A stretch of DNA of 6,201 nucleotides from contig JBCCZI010000176.1 of NCBI GenBank assembly GCA_039187815.1, positions 1-6,201 of the forward strand, in the 5' to 3' direction. The notes under the pieces are model-generated. The model made no database searches, was not told the DNA's origin, and saw only the letters and a program-made list of their open reading frames with translations. Every line of letters begins with the position of its first letter. Position 1 is the stretch's first letter. Position numbers and translations under genes: made by a program. The stretch is from Thermohalobaculum sp039187815 (GTDB lineage Bacteria > Pseudomonadota > Alphaproteobacteria > Rhodobacterales > Rhodobacteraceae). Positions 4,632 through 6,201 of the stretch are shown piece by piece.

Positions 4632-5836
4632 TGCCGGGCAACGGGCCGAAGCTGGAGATCGGCGACATCTTCCGTGAGCATGGCCCCGCGTGGCGGCATA
4701 CCAATGCCGGGCATGTCGGTCTCGCCCAGCTCAGGGTGATGTCGGCCATCGAGACCTGCCGGACGGAAGCGCTCGGCGGGCATGTGGCGGCCTGCGCCGA
4801 CTGCGGCCACCAGCACGTCTCCTACAACTCGTGCAAGAACCGCCACTGTCCGAAGTGTCAGGGACCGGCGGCGCGAGACTGGATGGCGGCGCGGGCGGAG
4901 GACCTCTTGCCGGTCGAGTACTTCCATGTCGTCTTAACCTTGCCGGCCGAGATCGCCCGGGTCGCCTACTGGAACAAGCGCGCGCTCTACGGCCTGCTGT
5001 TGAGGGCGTCTGCCGAAACGGTCAAGACGATCGCCGCAGACCCGAAGCGTCTCGGCGCCCGGATCGGCTTCACGTCCGTGCTCCACACCTGGGGCTCCGC
5101 GCTCACCCACCACCCGCACATCCACATGATCGTGCCCGGCGGCGGTCTCTCGCCCGATGGCACGCGCTGGATCCCATGCCGTCCCGGGTTCTTTTTCCCC
5201 GTCCGCGTTCTCGCCCGGCTCTTCCGGCGCCTCTTCCTCGAGGGGCTGATCGCGCTCCACGGCGCCGGCAAGCTCGCCTTCTTTGGCGAGCTCAACGAGC
5301 TCGGGGACCCAGCCGCCTTCGCGGCCTGGCTCGCCCCGTTCCGAAGGATCGACTGGGTGATCTACGCCAAGCCCCCGTTCGGCGGGCCCGAGGCCGTCCT
5401 AGCCTATCTCAGCCGCTACACCCACCGGGTGGCGATCTCGAACCGCCGCCTCGTCAGCGCCGACGCAGGGACGGTGGCCTTCCGCTGGAAGGACTACCGC
5501 ATCAAGCGCGGCGATCGCCGCAAGGTCATGCGGCTGACCACCGACGAGTTCATCCGCCGCTTCCTGATCCACGTCCTGCCCGACCGGTTCCATCGCATCC
5601 GCCACTACGGCCTGCTCGCCGGCGCGACACGCAATCAGACCCTCGCGCGGGTCCGAATGCTGGTCGATGTCGCGCCACTTCCGGAGAAGGAGCAGGACGA
5701 CGCTGACGCCACGCCCCCGCCGTTCACACTAGGAGAGCCGTGCCCAGACTGCGGCGGAGCCATGCACATCGTCGTGACATTCAAGCGCGGCGAGCGGCCG
5801 ACCACCCGCGCATCGCCGAGAAAGGCCGCCGCATGA
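4616..5836 (+). CDS. IS91-family HUH transposase
   Basis: A 406-residue rolling-circle transposase that nicks and transfers one DNA strand. The N-terminal zinc-binding domain has Cys60, Cys63, Cys73, Cys78 and Cys81 in CADCGHQHVSYNSCKNRHCPKC. The core carries the metal-binding HUH motif H168-I-H170 in THHPHIHMIVPGGG. The nucleophile region is AYLSRYTHRVAISNRRL, with Tyr264 and Tyr268 in the Y-x3-Y spacing of IS91. The C-terminus has a further CPDC pair (Cys376, Cys379). Length and motif order are normal for the family. The start is doubtful: TTG 4616 has no Shine-Dalgarno and lies in a hairpin. The nearby GTG 4581 is in another frame that would join this one with a single extra G in the GGG run near 4644, so a small indel or translational coupling to the integrase frame is possible. 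The domain from PKLEIGDIFREHGPAW onward is intact. Confidence 0.92.
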   Translation: MRCNRLPGNGPKLEIGDIFREHGPAWRHTNAGHVGLAQLRVMSAIETCRTEALGGHVAACADCGHQHVSYNSCKNRHCPKCQGPAARDWMAARAEDLLPVEYFHVVLTLPAEIARVAYWNKRALYGLLLRASAETVKTIAADPKRLGARIGFTSVLHTWGSALTHHPHIHMIVPGGGLSPDGTRWIPCRPGFFFPVRVLARLFRRLFLEGLIALHGAGKLAFFGELNELGDPAAFAAWLAPFRRIDWVIYAKPPFGGPEAVLAYLSRYTHRVAISNRRLVSADAGTVAFRWKDYRIKRGDRRKVMRLTTDEFIRRFLIHVLPDRFHRIRHYGLLAGATRNQTLARVRMLVDVAPLPEKEQDDADATPPPFTLGEPCPDCGGAMHIVVTFKRGERPTTRASPRKAAA

Positions 5837-5852
5837 TGACAGCGCCATCATC

Positions 5853-6058
5853 CTCGCCAGAGACTTCTCGTACAGATTGCGCGGTCCGGAAGCAAGTCGA
5901 ACTCCTCGGCGCGCCATCCGGGTACCGCGTCGGCCGCAGTGGCTCCTGCGTTCACCGTGCCAAGCCGCCGCAGCCTTCAAACTAGCGCCATAACCCGAGC
6001 AGAGTCCGCTGGGTCGATACACGGTACCGCGGTTGCCCTCGCCCGATCGATGCCATCA
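5853..6058. other. Region after the IS91 transposase, no gene seen
   Basis: No reading frame here has a convincing start, codon pattern or recognisable family. The stretch probably contains the 3' end of the IS91 element, including its replication origin end, then flanking DNA up to the next insertion sequence. The 9-mer GGTACCGCG occurs twice in direct orientation, at 5921-5929 and 6023-6031; its significance is unknown. Confidence 0.4.
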
Positions 6059-6060
6059 GG

Positions 6061-6073
6061 TGTCCACTTAACC
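6061..6073. repeat. Possible left terminal repeat of the right-hand insertion sequence
   Basis: TGTCCACTTAACC lies 38 bp before the transposase start codon, where the left end of a compact insertion sequence is expected, and begins with TG as many such ends do. The opposite end is outside the window, so the repeat cannot be confirmed. Confidence 0.35.
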
Positions 6074-6095
6074 TTCTTTCCATGCTGTTTTCGGG

Positions 6096-6102
6096 AAGGA
6101 GG
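6096..6102 (+). promoter_or_regulatory. Strong ribosome binding site for the right-edge transposase
   Basis: AAGGAGG, a full anti-16S match, lies eight bases before ATG 6111. It fixes the start of the partial gene that runs off the window. Confidence 0.8.
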
Positions 6103-6110
6103 AAGCGCCC

Positions 6111-6201
6111 ATGGGACGATCATCGACTGCCAAGAGCGCGGGGCGGCGCGATGCTGTAAGCAAGGTGGCGCGGCAGCGTCTGAGCGTGCTTGAGCTGGCG
6201 A
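6111..6201 (+). CDS. Transposase N-terminus, probably IS481-like, cut by window end
   Basis: Thirty codons are visible: MGRSSTAKSAGRRDAVSKV, then ARQRLSVLELA. The protein starts with a basic Ser/Ala-rich tail and continues into RQRLSVLELA, which resembles the opening of helix-turn-helix transposases whose next segment is typically KELGNVAEACRRRGM. From memory this type is found in IS481-like elements of alphaproteobacteria. The visible part includes only the beginning of the first DNA-binding helix; the catalytic domain is outside the window. A strong Shine-Dalgarno and a candidate terminal repeat just upstream fit an intact 5' end of an insertion sequence. Confidence 0.6.
   Translation, partial: MGRSSTAKSAGRRDAVSKVARQRLSVLELA

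Larger units (their letters stand above)
4136..5852 (+). mobile_element. IS91-family insertion element, left part truncated
   Basis: The pair integrase fragment then HUH transposase on one strand is the standard layout of IS91-like elements in alphaproteobacteria. The left boundary is taken as the point where integrase similarity starts. The right boundary is only a minimum, set by a short hairpin (ATGATG at 5833-5838 with CATCAT at 5846-5851) just after the transposase. IS91 elements move by rolling-circle replication and can carry neighbouring DNA, so the adjacent cargo could have been moved this way. Confidence 0.65.

Noticed and set aside
4690..5706. 338-residue plus-strand frame within the transposase
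   Set aside because: Arg/Pro/Ala-rich out-of-frame reading of the IS91 transposase, which has all its catalytic motifs in the other frame.
1..6201. CRISPR array, tRNA, rRNA or toxin-antitoxin pair
   Set aside because: No regularly spaced repeats, no tRNA- or rRNA-like segments, and no recognisable toxin or antitoxin motif were seen on either strand.

Overview
The window looks like an accessory region of a high-GC alphaproteobacterium. The style of the IS91-type and IS3-type transposases and of the recombinase tail suggests a Rhodobacterales-like host, but this comes from remembered resemblance and no search was run. It could equally be a plasmid or a chromosomal island. A block of about 3.5 kb of cargo genes is bounded on both sides by pieces of insertion sequences and truncated genes.

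Layout, left to right. Bases 1-229 are the 3' end of an IS3-family transposase and the probable right end of that element. The element abuts the C-terminal remnant of a recombinase gene (228-350). Next comes a Tat-exported serine hydrolase of the beta-lactamase fold on the minus strand (437-1414). After a 280-bp gap there is a minus-strand GlxA-type AraC regulator with a DJ-1/PfpI-like N-terminal half (1695-2672). Divergent from it is a non-heme chloroperoxidase-like alpha/beta hydrolase (2761-3720) that carries a Tat-type presequence. It is followed by a strong hairpin and a 53-aa single-span membrane protein (3787-3948). From about 3981 the sequence becomes mosaic. It holds a minus-strand tail of an unrecognised gene, a 5'-truncated tyrosine recombinase (about 4136-4554) and an IS91-family HUH transposase (4616-5836). 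The last 90 bases (from 6111) are the start of another transposase, probably IS481-like, with a strong ribosome binding site.

How the parts may work together. The AraC/hydrolase pair shares one 88-bp divergent promoter region. It contains a 21-bp-spaced direct repeat and a perfect inverted repeat (TTGTCA-N4-TGACAA), which together look like an autoregulatory operator. Two Tat-targeted serine hydrolases flank the regulator, so a periplasmic detoxification or degradation role is a reasonable guess; no substrate can be read from the sequence. I did not find a convincing new defence, CRISPR or RNA system. The most useful oddities are the hydrolase with two stacked starts, the divergent operator, the small membrane protein, and the broken integrase and gene remnants that record rearrangement next to the IS91-type element.
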